NCBI GenBank assembly: GCA_029817715.1
Contig: JARUPY010000290.1
Span: 4,464,001 to 4,528,000 of the forward strand
Origin: Melastoma dodecandrum
Taxonomy: Eukaryota > Streptophyta > Magnoliopsida > Myrtales > Melastomataceae
DNA: 64,000 nt
Reading direction: 5' to 3'
Shown piece by piece: positions 22,920-33,700 of this stretch. Below the pieces are notes generated by a model. That model saw nothing but the letters and a program-made list of their open reading frames with translations. It was not told the origin of the DNA and made no database searches. How positions within the stretch are numbered: the first letter of the stretch is position 1; every line of letters starts with the position of its first letter. A program made the translations under genes and the position numbers.

Positions 22920-22950
22920 TTTTTTTTTTTTTTTGGGGGGGGGGGGGGGG
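22920..22950. repeat. Homopolymer junction poly-T/poly-G
   Basis: An uninterrupted T run of about 14 is followed directly by a G run of about 16. A GAC/GTC-rich microsatellite-like stretch precedes it at 22868-22895. Such a run is prone to length variation and sequencing error. Confidence 0.9.
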
Positions 22951-23368
22951 AGGACGACAAGACAACACCGGCGTGAAACAGTGGAGCAACAGCAACCGAA
23001 ATGGAAACGACACTAAATCCATGAATGAACACAGCAGTAATCTGAACATGCACGACTCCCCCCCTTGATTTGGCAACATCATCAGAACACGCCCTTCCAA
23101 AAGCGTTACTGTTTGTCTTCCCACCCCGACCTTCCACTTCAGCCATTTCAGTAGCTTCCCATGTGTCCCCCCCATGGAGACTCCTATCATGATGTTCCCG
23201 CCCCTAATGTGCCCGTCGCGCGTCAGCGGCAGCGCTTGTATTTATACGCGAAGCGTAATCTTGGTATGGCGGCCTAGATTAGAGCGGGCACGCTTTAACT
23301 ACAGCAGATCGATATGGTTTAGTCCTCTTTTACTAATGTTACTCCCTGCCGGAGAAAATGGTTTTCGA
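22951..23368. other. Spacer, no gene recognised
   Basis: Only short ORFs without family resemblance are found. The right part is the 3' flank of the EPFL gene. Confidence 0.4.
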
Positions 23369-23778
23369 TCAAGGCTGGAAAAGCTTGTTCCCGCATCTAC
23401 ACTTCCAGGCCACGAGGTAGTACTCGTCGTCCGCATCCTTCATGACCCGTTGCCCCTGCACGACTAAGGTTGGCAGGCAAGGGTTGCAGGACAGGCACTT
23501 GTTGATGCAGCGTGGCGGCCTTGAGCCCAGGACCGTCTTCCTCTCCTCAGGAAGGCCGCCATCGGCCGACGACCCGACTGTGCAGTGTCGATCCGCACTT
23601 TCAGTAACAGTAAAACGATCACAAGGAAGAGCTGTAAGAGCAGCGACACATTCGATAGCTAATAGGAGAGAATATACGTACCGGTAACAAAGGGTAAAAG
23701 AGCAAAGCAGATGATGGAAAGGAGAGAGATGGCGATGGCTGCCGAGAGGGCGGGCGGGGAACTTCTCGAAGGATGCAT
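23369..23778 (-). CDS. EPIDERMAL PATTERNING FACTOR-like secreted peptide
   Basis: EPFL peptides are secreted cysteine-rich signals that act through ERECTA-family receptor kinases in stomatal and organ patterning. Exons are complement(23682-23778, 23369-23631), 119 residues. Exon 1 encodes a signal peptide (ATG at 23778; hydrophobic AAIAISLLSIICFALLPFV). The intron has a GTACGT donor and a CTTACAG acceptor. The mature C-terminal domain begins GSRPPRC and contains the spacing C-x3-C-x2-C-x2-C, then YYLVAWKCRCGNKLFQP at the end. That is the six-cysteine EPFL core. Two further Cys lie upstream in the propeptide. The GSRPP...AWKCRCGNK ending favours the EPFL group over EPF1/2, but I cannot assign the exact member. 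Confidence 0.88.
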
Positions 23779-24282
23779 ACTACCAGAAGGAGGAGGCTTT
23801 TGGTGGGGTGTGAGAAGGGAAGAAAGAGTGATTGTGAGGCTCTCCACAGTAAGTATATGTATAGAACTGCCACAGAGACAAGAAGGATGGATTTGAATGG
23901 ACTGATCTCCCAATACTTGGTTGTATTTCATTACCCGATCAGTATGGAAAATTGTGTATGACTTAGCTCCACTTCGAGGGACCCTCTTAATCGGCGAAAC
24001 CAGTTCTCGGGTTCTCATTAAATGATACAATCTTGACTCCTTCGGCGGCCCGTAGATTTCGGCATTTTTACGGCTGTCGATTGGAATCATACTCTTTGTC
24101 TGCAACATGGGAAACATTGCTTGATTAAGGTCAATGGCTGTTTGTGGCCTTGGGATTTGTCGATTCAACTCACATTAAGACTGCTGTATTTTTCTTACAA
24201 CAACAAACCTTCGACAACTTCCACAAGGGAGCTACAAACACATGACAATCCTCCTGTCATCTTAACTGCAAACACAAGGCTG

Positions 24283-25067
24283 TTACTCGGTGTTTATCTT
24301 AATTTCCTTCATGTCCCTCTTCGGCATCTCCTCGTTCCTTGGAATTACGATGGTAAGTACACCGTCCTTCAACTCCGCCTGGATCTCGTCGGCCTTGGCA
24401 TCTTCGGGCAGTATGAGGCTCGTGTTATAGTAGCCGTATCTTCCCACGCTCCAGTACTCGTCCTCCTTCTTCTGCTCCACTTCAATCCTCAGTACCCCAT
24501 CGTGCACCACGATCTTCAGATCATCCTTGGTCATTCCCGGCACGTCGAACCTTAGCTTGTAGTGGTCGTCTTTCTCTTTCACATGGTAGCCTAGTTGCGG
24601 CGGCACTAGACTCATCCTCTGGAAGAGCCTGTTGATGTTCTCCGTCGCTTGGATGATTGCATTCTCAAGTCCTGACGGAGAAAATGCTAAACAGAAAGAA
24701 AACCCCCTGAGGTTATGCAGATCAGTCGAGCAAAATCTTCGCATTAACACTAAAGATGAAGGAGTAAAAATATCTACAGACATACATACATACCATAAAG
24801 TTCAGGGGTATAGTCATAGTTATCACCCCTCTTCCACTTCCACGGATTCCATTTTCTGTCGCCCTTCTGAGGAAAGAGGCTGAACTTCTTGTTGCCCTCC
24901 TCAACGGCGACCTCTTTGCCGTCTGAAGTCTCGGTTCGAACCTTCTCTCCTCCCGCAGCCATGAACCGTGTTGCACCACCACAGTTCTGCCACCAAAGTG
25001 TCCGACCAGAACCCAGCAACCTGGGCTGCAGCAACATCTTCCTTGGAGCCAAGCGAGCGAGAGCCAT
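24283..25067 (-). CDS. HSP26.5: Organellar small heat shock protein (26.5-kDa class P-related type)
   Basis: An ATP-independent chaperone of the alpha-crystallin (HSP20) family. Exons complement(24794-25067, 24283-24671) give 220 residues. The N-terminus (MALARLAPRKMLLQPRLL) is Arg/Leu-rich without acids, as in a mitochondrial presequence. A variable region follows, then the alpha-crystallin domain: LRFDVPGMTKDDLKIVVHDG, YYNTSLILPEDAKADEIQAE and the conserved LKDGVLTIVIPR. The tail is MKEIKINTE. ATENINRLF just after the intron is shared with the Arabidopsis 26.5-kDa protein as I recall it. It lies close to, and in the same direction as, the EPFL gene. Confidence 0.9.
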
Positions 25068-25232
25068 AGTTTAACCAGTCCTAGTTTGTCCTAGACGACG
25101 GTCAGTCCTTTGTTCGGCGATGCAGGAATACCATCAGGTGATGGGGACTTTTCAAGGTGGGGTGCATGGGAAGAGACCGGGTTTGAACTGTTGAGGAAGT
25201 CTCCAAGAGCTTCCGGGAGACTCTGGATGGTT

Positions 25233-25255
25233 CTGAAGATAGTTCTTGGAGCTTC
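25233..25255 (-). promoter_or_regulatory. Heat-shock-element-like repeats upstream of the small HSP
   Basis: TTCTTGGAGCTTC at 25243-25255 follows the TTCnnGAAnnTTC pattern with one mismatch. GAAGATAGTTC lies just beside it. Both are about 165-190 bp upstream of the HSP start codon on the strand it is read from. Heat-shock factor binding is inference. Confidence 0.35.
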
Positions 25256-25725
25256 TCAATTGTGGCATCTGGATTCTCAAGCCACGATTCAACACTTACT
25301 GTCTCTTCTTTTGGTTAGCAGCTTTCGTAATGGAGAAGACGACGACCAAACAATTTGACATCAGCAGGTTTATGCAACATCACCTTGTTCAAATAGCAAG
25401 ATCGCCGCAATCGATTTAGAAAAGAAAAAACAAAAAGATGATTCAAGTACTTGACACAAGGGAGACGATCGTTAAATTGGACTTCTCCAATAAGGGAAAT
25501 CTGGTTACGGTACAAGAGGAAGAAACCCAGAGGAATACATGGTGGAGGAAGCCAAGTACATGAATTTTACTTAGATCCACGATCGTATGAATGAATCTAA
25601 GAGTTTTCCTCCGCCTGACGTATGTGCGCGCAACTCCACAGTCGCATGAACAAGAGTCGGCACCACGTACAGAGGACATTTACCGGATGCACTCGGGGTG
25701 ACCTGCAGAGTGTTTGATATTGGCT

Positions 25726-26400
25726 CTAATCATACATCCCCTCTTGTTCCCAAATGTCAACCAGAAAATCTACCATTTCCTGATAGATGCAGAGTGAAGG
25801 CAAATTCAATCAGCTGAATCCGACGAACATCGTACGGACAAGAGGACGATCCAAATCTGAGACAAGTAAGGACTTACCGCAAGAGGAATGCGCTGGGCGA
25901 ATCGCTTGTTGCTTCCGAGTAGGCTTTCATAAGTAGCATTCCAACTGCATGAATATATAGAAGATCATTTTAAACTGTAGCTAATTTAAACACAACATGC
26001 TGTTCATCTCAGAATCGATGCTTTCTCAAGAAATTAACCGTAGTTTGGGCTCTACAAGTTCCTGCCGCCAATTATCGACCTTTTTGTTACCTACCCATAG
26101 TTGCCTCGTCTGGTTCCAGAGAAGCAGATGAAGTGTAACGCGCAATGGGTTAGCAATTTCTAAATGGGTGGGAAGGAATTGGATGCTCGAGGATACCACG
26201 ATCAACAAAAAGAAGGTGCAGCCCGGGACTTCCCATGATTAACAAATTCAGAAGATCCAGAGGAGCTTCCGTTGGGATTAACAGTCTGGTTGGACATGCT
26301 GATCGACGAGAAACTTGCTTAAGACACTGACTGCGCTGTTGTCCATGTCAAAGAAGCTCCAAGTCCAAAAATCTTACGATACATTCGGTGGCTTTCCCCC
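25726..26400 (-). pseudogene. DUF4050 / Gag1-like clamp-domain gene, disrupted
   Basis: The C-terminal exons are well preserved: LLLWNQTRQLWVGNKK (about 26070-26130), then WNATYESLLGSNKRFAQ (25878-25944), then EMVDFLVDIWEQEGMYD with stop (25726-25779). These match plant DUF4050 proteins as I recall them. Upstream the gene is broken. DFWTWSFFDMDNSAV is preceded by an in-frame TAA where a Glu is usual. A frameshift separates it from SISMSNQTVNPNGSSSGSSE. The donor expected after SEFVNHG has become GGGAAGT, without GT. No acceptor AG precedes the LLLWNQTR exon at the expected place. A possible start with MG and Cys residues lies farther up near 26960-26980. A divergent but spliced gene is not excluded. 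Confidence 0.6.
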
Positions 26401-28030
26401 TTTTGCTCAAAGAACCTAACCTCTTCGTAGGGGCATCCTTCGATTCATTCTGCCTGTGCTTCGAAAAGCATGAAAAGGATCCAATACTCTGTCGTAAAAT
26501 CGAAACCCGAGTCAGAGGTCAACGAGATAAACTCGCAGCCACTAAGGAGGGATCGACGCCCCCATCAAGAAATGCCCCTAGACAAGTGAAGGACAATGAT
26601 GACGAAGAAGAAGAACTGGGTAGAAGAAAAGAAACGGGGGAAGACTCGGAAGAAATGCAGAAAAACAGAGGTGAGGAAGAAGGAGGGCCAAATGACAGAG
26701 ATCTCAACTATTTCTTTTCTTAATTCATAACTGATGTACATCAGCAGCGTCTTATATACATTGTACACTCAGCATGGATAAGATTTGATAACAGAAAAGG
26801 AATCTCTCGCCGCTCGCCAGCTCGCAGCTTCAGCTACTTATTTCGATTGTACAACAGCACCGCGTGCTCCACCACCTGATTCCTTTCTCTGTAACAGCCA
26901 ACATCTAGAACTTGGCCTTAGGCTTCTTCATAGGCCCTTCTTTCAGCCCAACAACAAGGAAAACATCCTGCGACAGACCCCATAAACCCTGTCTGATTTA
27001 GTTATTCCTCGCTGCTGGAACAAAAACAAATCGATCACTCTTACTCCAAATATACAAAACTTACAATCACACCAAGGTTCACAGGAACAAAGAGCAGCCC
27101 CAGTACACGAAAAGGAGAAACAAAACCACCCCGGGAAGAGGAGGATCGCGAGAAAAATCACGAGACATCAAACCCAAAAGAAGAACAGGAACAATCAGGA
27201 ATTAAGAAAGAATGAATGAATCAACTGACCCCATGCATTTAAGAATCCCGACAATAAGGAGGAGAGGAAGGGGGGATGGCCGACGAGGATCACGAGAGGA
27301 AGTGACAAAAAGAGAGGAAAAGGGGGATCAAAGGGCTCCTCCTCCTCCATCCCCTCCTGAAACAAAAGGCAACAAAATTAGCCAGGAATGAATGGAAGAC
27401 CCGACAGAGGGATATGTAGAGGGTGAGAGATTGCAGAGAGGGATCGAAACCCCCACCGAATGCGAACAGGGGTTTGTTGACGAGTCAAGGGAGGACTGGA
27501 GGGGATTTGGTATCATCAGATGGGAACTCACGCAAGAGCCCCGATTGGAAAGAACATGGGCCGGAAGGAGGAGGAGGAACGTCAATTTGCAGGAGGTCGT
27601 CCCGACAATGGCAACACGTGCCAACCCGACACCTGCCATTGTCATCCCAAGTTGTCTCCTTCTTACATGCTGATTCCGGGAGCTTCTTTACCCTTTGATG
27701 TTGATACTCGGTCATGTGATTGTGCCCATCTGCATCCTACTCCCAAGCAACGATGACGGCAGTGATCGGCGTTCTGCAACTGCTCCGTCTCCACCTCAGA
27801 GAGACCTCATGCCCACGTGGTTGACGGCCCTCGGGCGACGCATGAGCTTAATTGTTGAGGGAGTGGTCGAGAGTGGGCAAGAGGCACGATTTCGGGCGTT
27901 TCTTGCATGCAGAATCGAGGGACGTGAACTTACACGCTGACTTTGAGGACGAGCTTACTTGTCGTCCTCGTCCTCGTCCCCCAGAGACCAGATCAGCCTC
28001 ACGTTTGGCAATGCGTACGGCAGTCGGGTA
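26401..28030. other. No gene recognised
   Basis: Several short ORFs on both strands are low in complexity (Glu/Lys-rich near 26560-26700, Ser/Pro-rich near 27330-27640) and lack family resemblance. A short minus-strand MG-plus-Cys ORF near 26960 might be a first exon of the adjoining DUF4050 remnant. Confidence 0.35.
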
Positions 28031-28037
28031 AGTTTAC

Positions 28038-28394
28038 GTGGAATGGCGTATGCATGGATCCTCTCTGATTGAGGCCTTGGCAACAGTGTCGGTAACGAGT
28101 CACGGTAAAGTGATCAAATGTACATCCCAAGGTTGGATCACCCGTATCAGAGATCGTCGACACTTTCAGGTGAATGGACCCAGCGCCTACCAGATTGGGT
28201 ATGCTTACATCTACCGGAGAGGCCCCGGTGGGTTGAGGCTGAAGAGGGCGGCAATCCAAGGTTACAACAAGCGGCCTGTCACGTTCCAGTACCACCCCGA
28301 CATCCCAAGCGGAATATGGTTTGGGTTCAACCGCTGCCAGGGCGGTGATTGTAAGAAGGCTTCTTCTAGGAACCACAGTTTTAAGGCGACATAA
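28038..28394 (+). other. Orphan ORF of unknown origin, 118 codons
   Basis: The frame is open for 118 codons and has a balanced composition with aromatic-rich stretches such as IGYAYIYRRGPGGLRLKR and FQYHPDIPSGIWFGFNRC. I recognise no family. The minus strand is also open over the same interval (149 codons), so the coding strand is uncertain. It lies just beyond the stop of the leftward DCC gene and could overlap its 3' end. It may be a fragment of a captured gene or element. Confidence 0.25.
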
Positions 28395-28463
28395 GCACTG
28401 CCTGAGGCCAAAAACTCTCAATTTTTGTATGCAAATATCATAAAACACTATGGGGCGCTTCTC

Positions 28464-29349
28464 CTAAATCTCGCATGTCTCCGATCTTCCGAACAATGAG
28501 TACCTGTTGTTCGCAATGTTGTCGTATGCGAAATCCCTCAGGAACCTGCATACGACAACCGTTCATGGGGAGAAAGGGGTTAACTGTTCCACGTTCGAGA
28601 ACCGATGCCAATCAGAAACGGGAAAGGAGAGTGAGATTTAGCAGGCATAGTCATACCCGGGGACAAACTGCAAGAAGAAGGCCAACTGCGGGAATGGTAA
28701 GTCGATGTGCTGCATTATCCGCAACACAGCATCCGACTTGATGTATGCTCTGCCCAGAAAAAAATAACACCTAATTCAGAACTCACTCGCCTCATCTATG
28801 CAAGGGAAGGAGATAGAGACTCATAGACAGTATCCACCTCTCTTTCTCGACCAGGACCACGCTGGACATGTCATCAGGGTCTCTTCCGGACCTCCTCAGG
28901 AGATTCCTCCCCGCCTCGCTCTGCAGCGCTTCATACCTCATCCTCCTGAATTTCACACCACATGAATCAGACTCCTTCCCCTACCAGATGATTCCTGTCA
29001 ACATGTTTTTCTCTTTACCTGCTTCTGTCGTTGGCTCGGACGAATCGCACGCCACCATTGCATAAGTTGCACACGCCTAAGCAACAACGAGGGAGCATGA
29101 AAAAAAGCAGCAGATCTATAGAGAGAGGGGAGAAGAGAACTTGGGGTCTCAAAACTCACCATCGAACAGCATGATGGGTCGATTGTCCTGATCGAAGAAC
29201 CCGGAAGTTGCCTTCCCCCAGTCTTCATTAGGTGGGGAGGAAACAGCCGCAAGCACCTTCAACTTACGACCAGCGAGCACAGGACTCCGTCTGGTCGGGC
29301 CACCGCCTAATCTCAGGCAGCCACCAGGTCCAGGAACCGCCGCCCACAT
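28464..29349 (-). CDS. DCC-family (thiol-disulfide oxidoreductase-like) protein, chloroplast
   Basis: DCC (PF04134) proteins have a thioredoxin-like fold with an N-terminal D-G-x-C-x-x-C motif. Exons complement(29160-29349, 29019-29076, 28838-28945, 28657-28749, 28464-28545) give 176 residues with all phases agreeing. The N-terminus ([10 protein letters not shown]...[10 protein letters not shown]) suits a plastid transit peptide. The motif appears as [21 protein letters not shown]. Further conserved blocks are [30 protein letters not shown] and [17 protein letters not shown]. The end is [14 protein letters not shown]. Length and order match the Arabidopsis protein At1g52590 as I remember it. 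The substrate is unknown. Confidence 0.9.
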
Positions 29350-29359
29350 CGCGGGCACG

Positions 29360-31500
29360 TCCGACCGCCGGTCTTAATCAGTTCTTAGTGCCGTTCGGAC
29401 AGAAAAATAAGATCCAAAAGATATATAGGGAGGAGGGGGGGAGGTGGTTGTGGGTGCGTTTCGTCCCACGTGGATGAATTGCCACCAGTTACATACAGGC
29501 CCGATTCAAGCCCAATGGGCTAGGAAGCGGAGGCCCATTGAATCCCTTATTCCGTGTTTGGTCGCATTTTTTAAAACATGCGCCCTGCTTCTCACGATAT
29601 GTCATATAGTTTTATTCTTTTTCTCCGCATCCCGCGCAGTCTCCAAACAGGGCATTAATTTTGAGAGCTTTGTTCGTTATTAACGTTGGTTTGAAAAATA
29701 TTTTGTGAAATAGGTCTATCAAACCTAAAATAAGTCAACTAATGCCAATAACCCTTTCGAGTTCGTTTTACAGAAATAACCCTTTCGAGTTCGTTTTATA
29801 AAAAACTCTGAGTTTGAAATTTAAAAGTTTAAATGCTTCGAATAAACTCTGAGTGTGAGGCGTAAATTCTGTATTTAGATAGTGTGATCAAATAATAACT
29901 TAACCGTTATATCATGATATATTCTTATTGAATTCTTTTAACAGTTGCTAATTCTCCCTCTCTCGAGTATTGTAATTGAACGTATATGAGAGAATAGAGA
30001 AATGAATAGAAAGAATAATTATGGAATAATAGAGACAGTTTGTAGTGCTTCTTGGATTTTTTATAGACCAAGAGATAGATGAATTGAGCTATAATGGACT
30101 TCAATGTTTGTTCCCTCTAGCCTTGTCTGCCACTATCTTACAGCACCATCGAGTTGTTGTGGATGTATTGATTGTGGAGCATGAAGATGGTGGGAGCTGC
30201 ACTTGTTACCGAGGTGAGGAGCCGTTGCAACAGAGAAGACTTGTTGACAATAAATAGCAATTTATTTCGAGTCCCCTCAATAATTACAATCTATTCATCT
30301 CGAGCACCTCTATTCATTTTCCTTGTGGATATTTATCTCGAGTACCGATTACGTAGCTTATCCAAGTCTCAAAGAACCCGACACCGCTCTCTGAATTTCC
30401 TTTGGACTCGAGTTAATTGTATACAGGACACCTCTAAACTTATAGATGTTTAGTATCTGACTATGAGCTTTGTTAAATGAATGTTCCTGAAACTTTTACG
30501 TGTAAACATTGTACCAAGAAGCAACGAGAAGAAGCCCATCTGTGGTCAAGGCTTAGGGACTTTCCCCTCGAGCAGTTGACGCGGAAGAGTCCAGCGGCGG
30601 AGAGATCGGACTCAGGTAAAGCGCCATTTTACGAACGGGAAAGAAGGTTTCGCGCGACATCAAACCCCGGGAAGACGAATCTCCAAAAGTGTGGCTGCAA
30701 CGCAATTTGCTCTTCTATTGAAAAAAATTCATCATCTTCGGTCCTCATTTTGGTGTTGTGGTTCCGATTAGGGTTAGGACAAACGAACTTCACTTTCACT
30801 TCTTACAAAACTGGGTTGGTTGGTCCTTTTCACGACGTAATGCTGGACACATTTCGTCCTGTTCCCACACGTACTAACATGTCATGCATGAGGTTGAGCG
30901 TGATGAACGACTGCTAATAAATAACTTAAACAAACGATATCGTGGAGGACAGCATGACAATTGAACTGGTCTATGTATGACAAGAGACATCTTCACTAAA
31001 GGACAAGCCGCTCGTCAGCAAATGTCAGCATGCTTTCGATCCCAGACACGTACCTACAGTCATTATCAGCTCACTGCACACACACGTAACAAACCACCTC
31101 CCTCCCTCTCGTTAGAGGAAATCGACACGATATGTTTGGATGATTAAAATGGTGACCACTACGTCATTATTCGGACAAGACCGTCTGGTGTAATTGACAC
31201 GACCGTAACCTACACGTCTAAATGATCAGCATGTTAAATAAATAGAAAGCCTATCTAATGATTGAATTTTTACCTGCCAGCCAGACATGAATCCGAGTCA
31301 GGTTGGGTTGAACTACTTGTAATGCACAGGTCCCTCCCACCATCACCAAACATTGGTCACTCACTAAATTAATTAGAAAAAAATATCTCTTCTTTGATCT
31401 GTCAAAATGGTATATTATCTCCTTAGGAGGAGGAGGAGGAGTCCGAGGAGGAGTTTTCCTCGTACTCGACTCCAACAGACTTGCCGAGAAATTTGATTTT
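29360..31500. other. AT-rich intergenic region without recognised gene
   Basis: This is the promoter side of both the leftward DCC gene and the rightward VOC gene. Short ORFs (for example near 30480-30900) show no family resemblance. A short tandem repeat is listed separately. Confidence 0.45.
29747..29799. repeat. Two-copy tandem repeat, about 24-bp unit
   Basis: The unit AATAACCCTTTCGAGTTCG continuing into TTTTA occurs twice, separated by a few bases, with a third weak echo downstream (AACTCTGAGT units). Confidence 0.7.
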
Positions 31501-31506
31501 CAGAGT

Positions 31507-32196
31507 ATGAGAGGCGGCTTCGACAACCCCCTCCGCCTCAAGTCCCTCAACCACATCTCCCTCCTCTGCCGCTCCGTCGAGGAGTCCATCGCCTTCTACC
31601 ACGATCTCCTCGGCTTTGTCCCCATCCGCAGGCCCGGCTCCTTCGACTTCGAGGGCGCTTGGTACCCTCTCGTCATTTTCCTTTTCTTCTTAACGTGTTC
31701 TGTCGAATAGTTTCTCCGGACGTGTTTCCTGAGCATGCAAGAGGGGGGCCCGCAGGTTGTTCGGTTACGGGATCGGCATCCATCTGCTGCAGTCGGAAGA
31801 CCCGGATAACCTTCCGAGGAAACACGACATCAACCCCAAGGACAACCACATATCGTTCCAGGTGCGAATCGCGCCGGCGGGTTAAGTTAACCTTTTCTCT
31901 TCGTCAAACCAAGGGGCGTTAACCTTTTCCCTGTGCCGTGAAAAAAGTGCGAGAGCATGGGAGGGGTGGAGAAGAAGCTGAAGGAGATGGGGATAGAGCA
32001 CGTGAGGGCGACGGTCGAGGAAGGAGGGATCCAGGTGGACCAGCTGTTCTTCCATGACCCGGACGGGTTCATGATCGAGGTCTGCAACTGCGACAACCTC
32101 CCAGTAGTCCCGATCGCTGGGGAGGTGGCCCGGGCTTGCTCCAGGGTGAAACTCCAGATGATGTCGGCGCAGATCAAGCAAGTCGTACAGCAGTAG
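31507..32196 (+). CDS. VOC / glyoxalase I-like fold protein
   Basis: A vicinal-oxygen-chelate superfamily protein of the small plant single-domain type. Exons 31507-31661, 31756-31861 and 31948-32196 give 169 residues. Beta-alpha-beta-beta-beta signatures are LNHISLLCRSVEESIAFYHD, LGF-VPIRRPGSF, DNHISFQC, GGVEKKLKEMGI and FFHDPDGFMIEVCN. Likely metal ligands are the His of LNHIS, the His of DNHIS and the Glu of MIEVC. Family members range from lactoylglutathione lyases to proteins of unknown substrate. I cannot choose between these, and genuine plant Ni-GLYI enzymes are two-domain and longer. The third acceptor (GAAAAAAG) has a short pyrimidine tract but keeps the frame. Confidence 0.85.
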
Positions 32197-32199
32197 CTG

Positions 32200-33135
32200 T
32201 CCTTGTCGTTCTCCTCCTGCATCCTCAAATGTAGCCACACAAATTGATCACGCGGGACTGGGGCGGATCTCTCTATTCGTGCTTACTTTGAGGATTTGGA
32301 TCCTGATCTTGTGTTGCAAATGCTTAAGGAGGAAACAAATAATAATGCAATCTTTCAGATCGAATCGTGTCGGAACGAAATTTGTCGTCGTCGTGTAAGA
32401 GTTGTCCCTCTCTACACCATATCTCTAAAGGCAAAAGGACAAGGGACAACCACAAGAAATGTCTGAATCTTTTTACCGAAGGAGAGGCAGGTCACGAGTG
32501 ACATGCACTCCTTTTCTCAAAAATTTACGAGATTAAGAGAAAGATATTACTTTTAGAAAAAGTTTAGGTAATGCACAGTTGGATTTGTGGGTGGGGGGAA
32601 GCAGGATCATGGCGGTCTAGAGACCTCTGGCAAGCTTCCTGAGGTTGTCGGACTCGACCTTACCCTCTGGTCGGAACTTCCTGATGAAGGGCCTCCGCGC
32701 TGCTGAATGTCCTCTCCCACGGCATCCCCGGGGTCCTCCTTGTCGTCATGCTGCCGCAGTATGTATTCGAGATCATCCCATTGTTAAAGCATGTCTCATT
32801 TCTTCTTCTCTCGGCAAAAGAGTAGGAGTGATTATCACTGTTATCCGAGGGGTTTCGAGCAGAGTTGGAGAAACCATCAGCTCCCGTCCTGTTCAGACCA
32901 GATCCTGGATTCTCAGATCCCCCTTGTTCGAGTCCCTGGAGCTCGGGAGAGAATCAGACAGCATATCCATGTCAGCCTGGTACGGGTTTGGATCTTGGTT
33001 GCCCTGGTTCTTGGTGAAACCGGACGACGACCTATCATTACCCGACCACTACTTACTCGGATTCAATCCTTGACGTGAGAAATCATCACGCATCAACTGT
33101 CCAACTCAGCCAAAAACAAAAGGCAAACAGATTAA
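32200..33135. other. Spacer with no recognised gene
   Basis: ORFs near 32645-33073 are short and composition-driven. No family resemblance on either strand. Confidence 0.4.
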
Positions 33136-33700
33136 GGCAAAATATACTGACTCAATTTGAGCAAACTTTTTGTTTCGTCATTAACTTATATAATTTTGTC
33201 ACCAACTTTTATTTTTATTTTGATTTTGGTCAATCATGAATTTCTTCTAGCGAAAGTCAAACAAGGCCTTAATATAGTCTGACCCGTGTCCTATAATAGT
33301 GACCTATCATTCATTCGTCTCATAATCCACTTTATCCGTAGTAGTCGCTCCCTAATAGAACATCATCCGACCTTCATTGATTTTTCATATTTTTTGACAA
33401 CATCAGAAACTATCGTTAACTTCGACTTCCAATTCACTTAATTTGTCCATCAAAATTTCATAATAAAAAAGCAAATGAAATATTTAAATATTATTTCCCA
33501 TTTTTTTAATTTTTTTTTCCTTTTTAGTCGATAAATGAAAATTATCTATCAAGGTCTGTTTGGCTTACGCACGATAAAATTCAAGATTGTTCAAAATCAA
33601 AATAAAAATAAAAGTTGGTGACAAAATTATATAACAAACTAAGTTAACGACAAAATAGAAAGTTGGCTCAAACTTGAGGCCATAAATTGATATTTTGCCA
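33136..33700. mobile_element. MITE with long terminal inverted repeats
   Basis: The left end (GGCAAAATATAC...) and the right end (...ATATTTTGCC) are inverted copies. The similarity runs about 100 bp inward; for example TTTTGTCACCAACTTTTATT occurs at about 33195-33215 and its complement at about 33610-33635. The interior is AT-rich and non-coding. The total is about 565 bp. A clear target-site duplication was not found. The end sequence is reminiscent of Mutator-like MITEs, but superfamily is unproven. Confidence 0.75.

Noticed and set aside
22858..23190. Minus-strand ORF with Pro and Lys runs
   Set aside because: The runs come from the poly-T/poly-G and GAC repeats; no signal of a real gene.
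26388..26723. Glu/Lys-rich plus-strand ORF
   Set aside because: Low-complexity composition and antisense to the DUF4050 remnant region; no supporting splice or family evidence.
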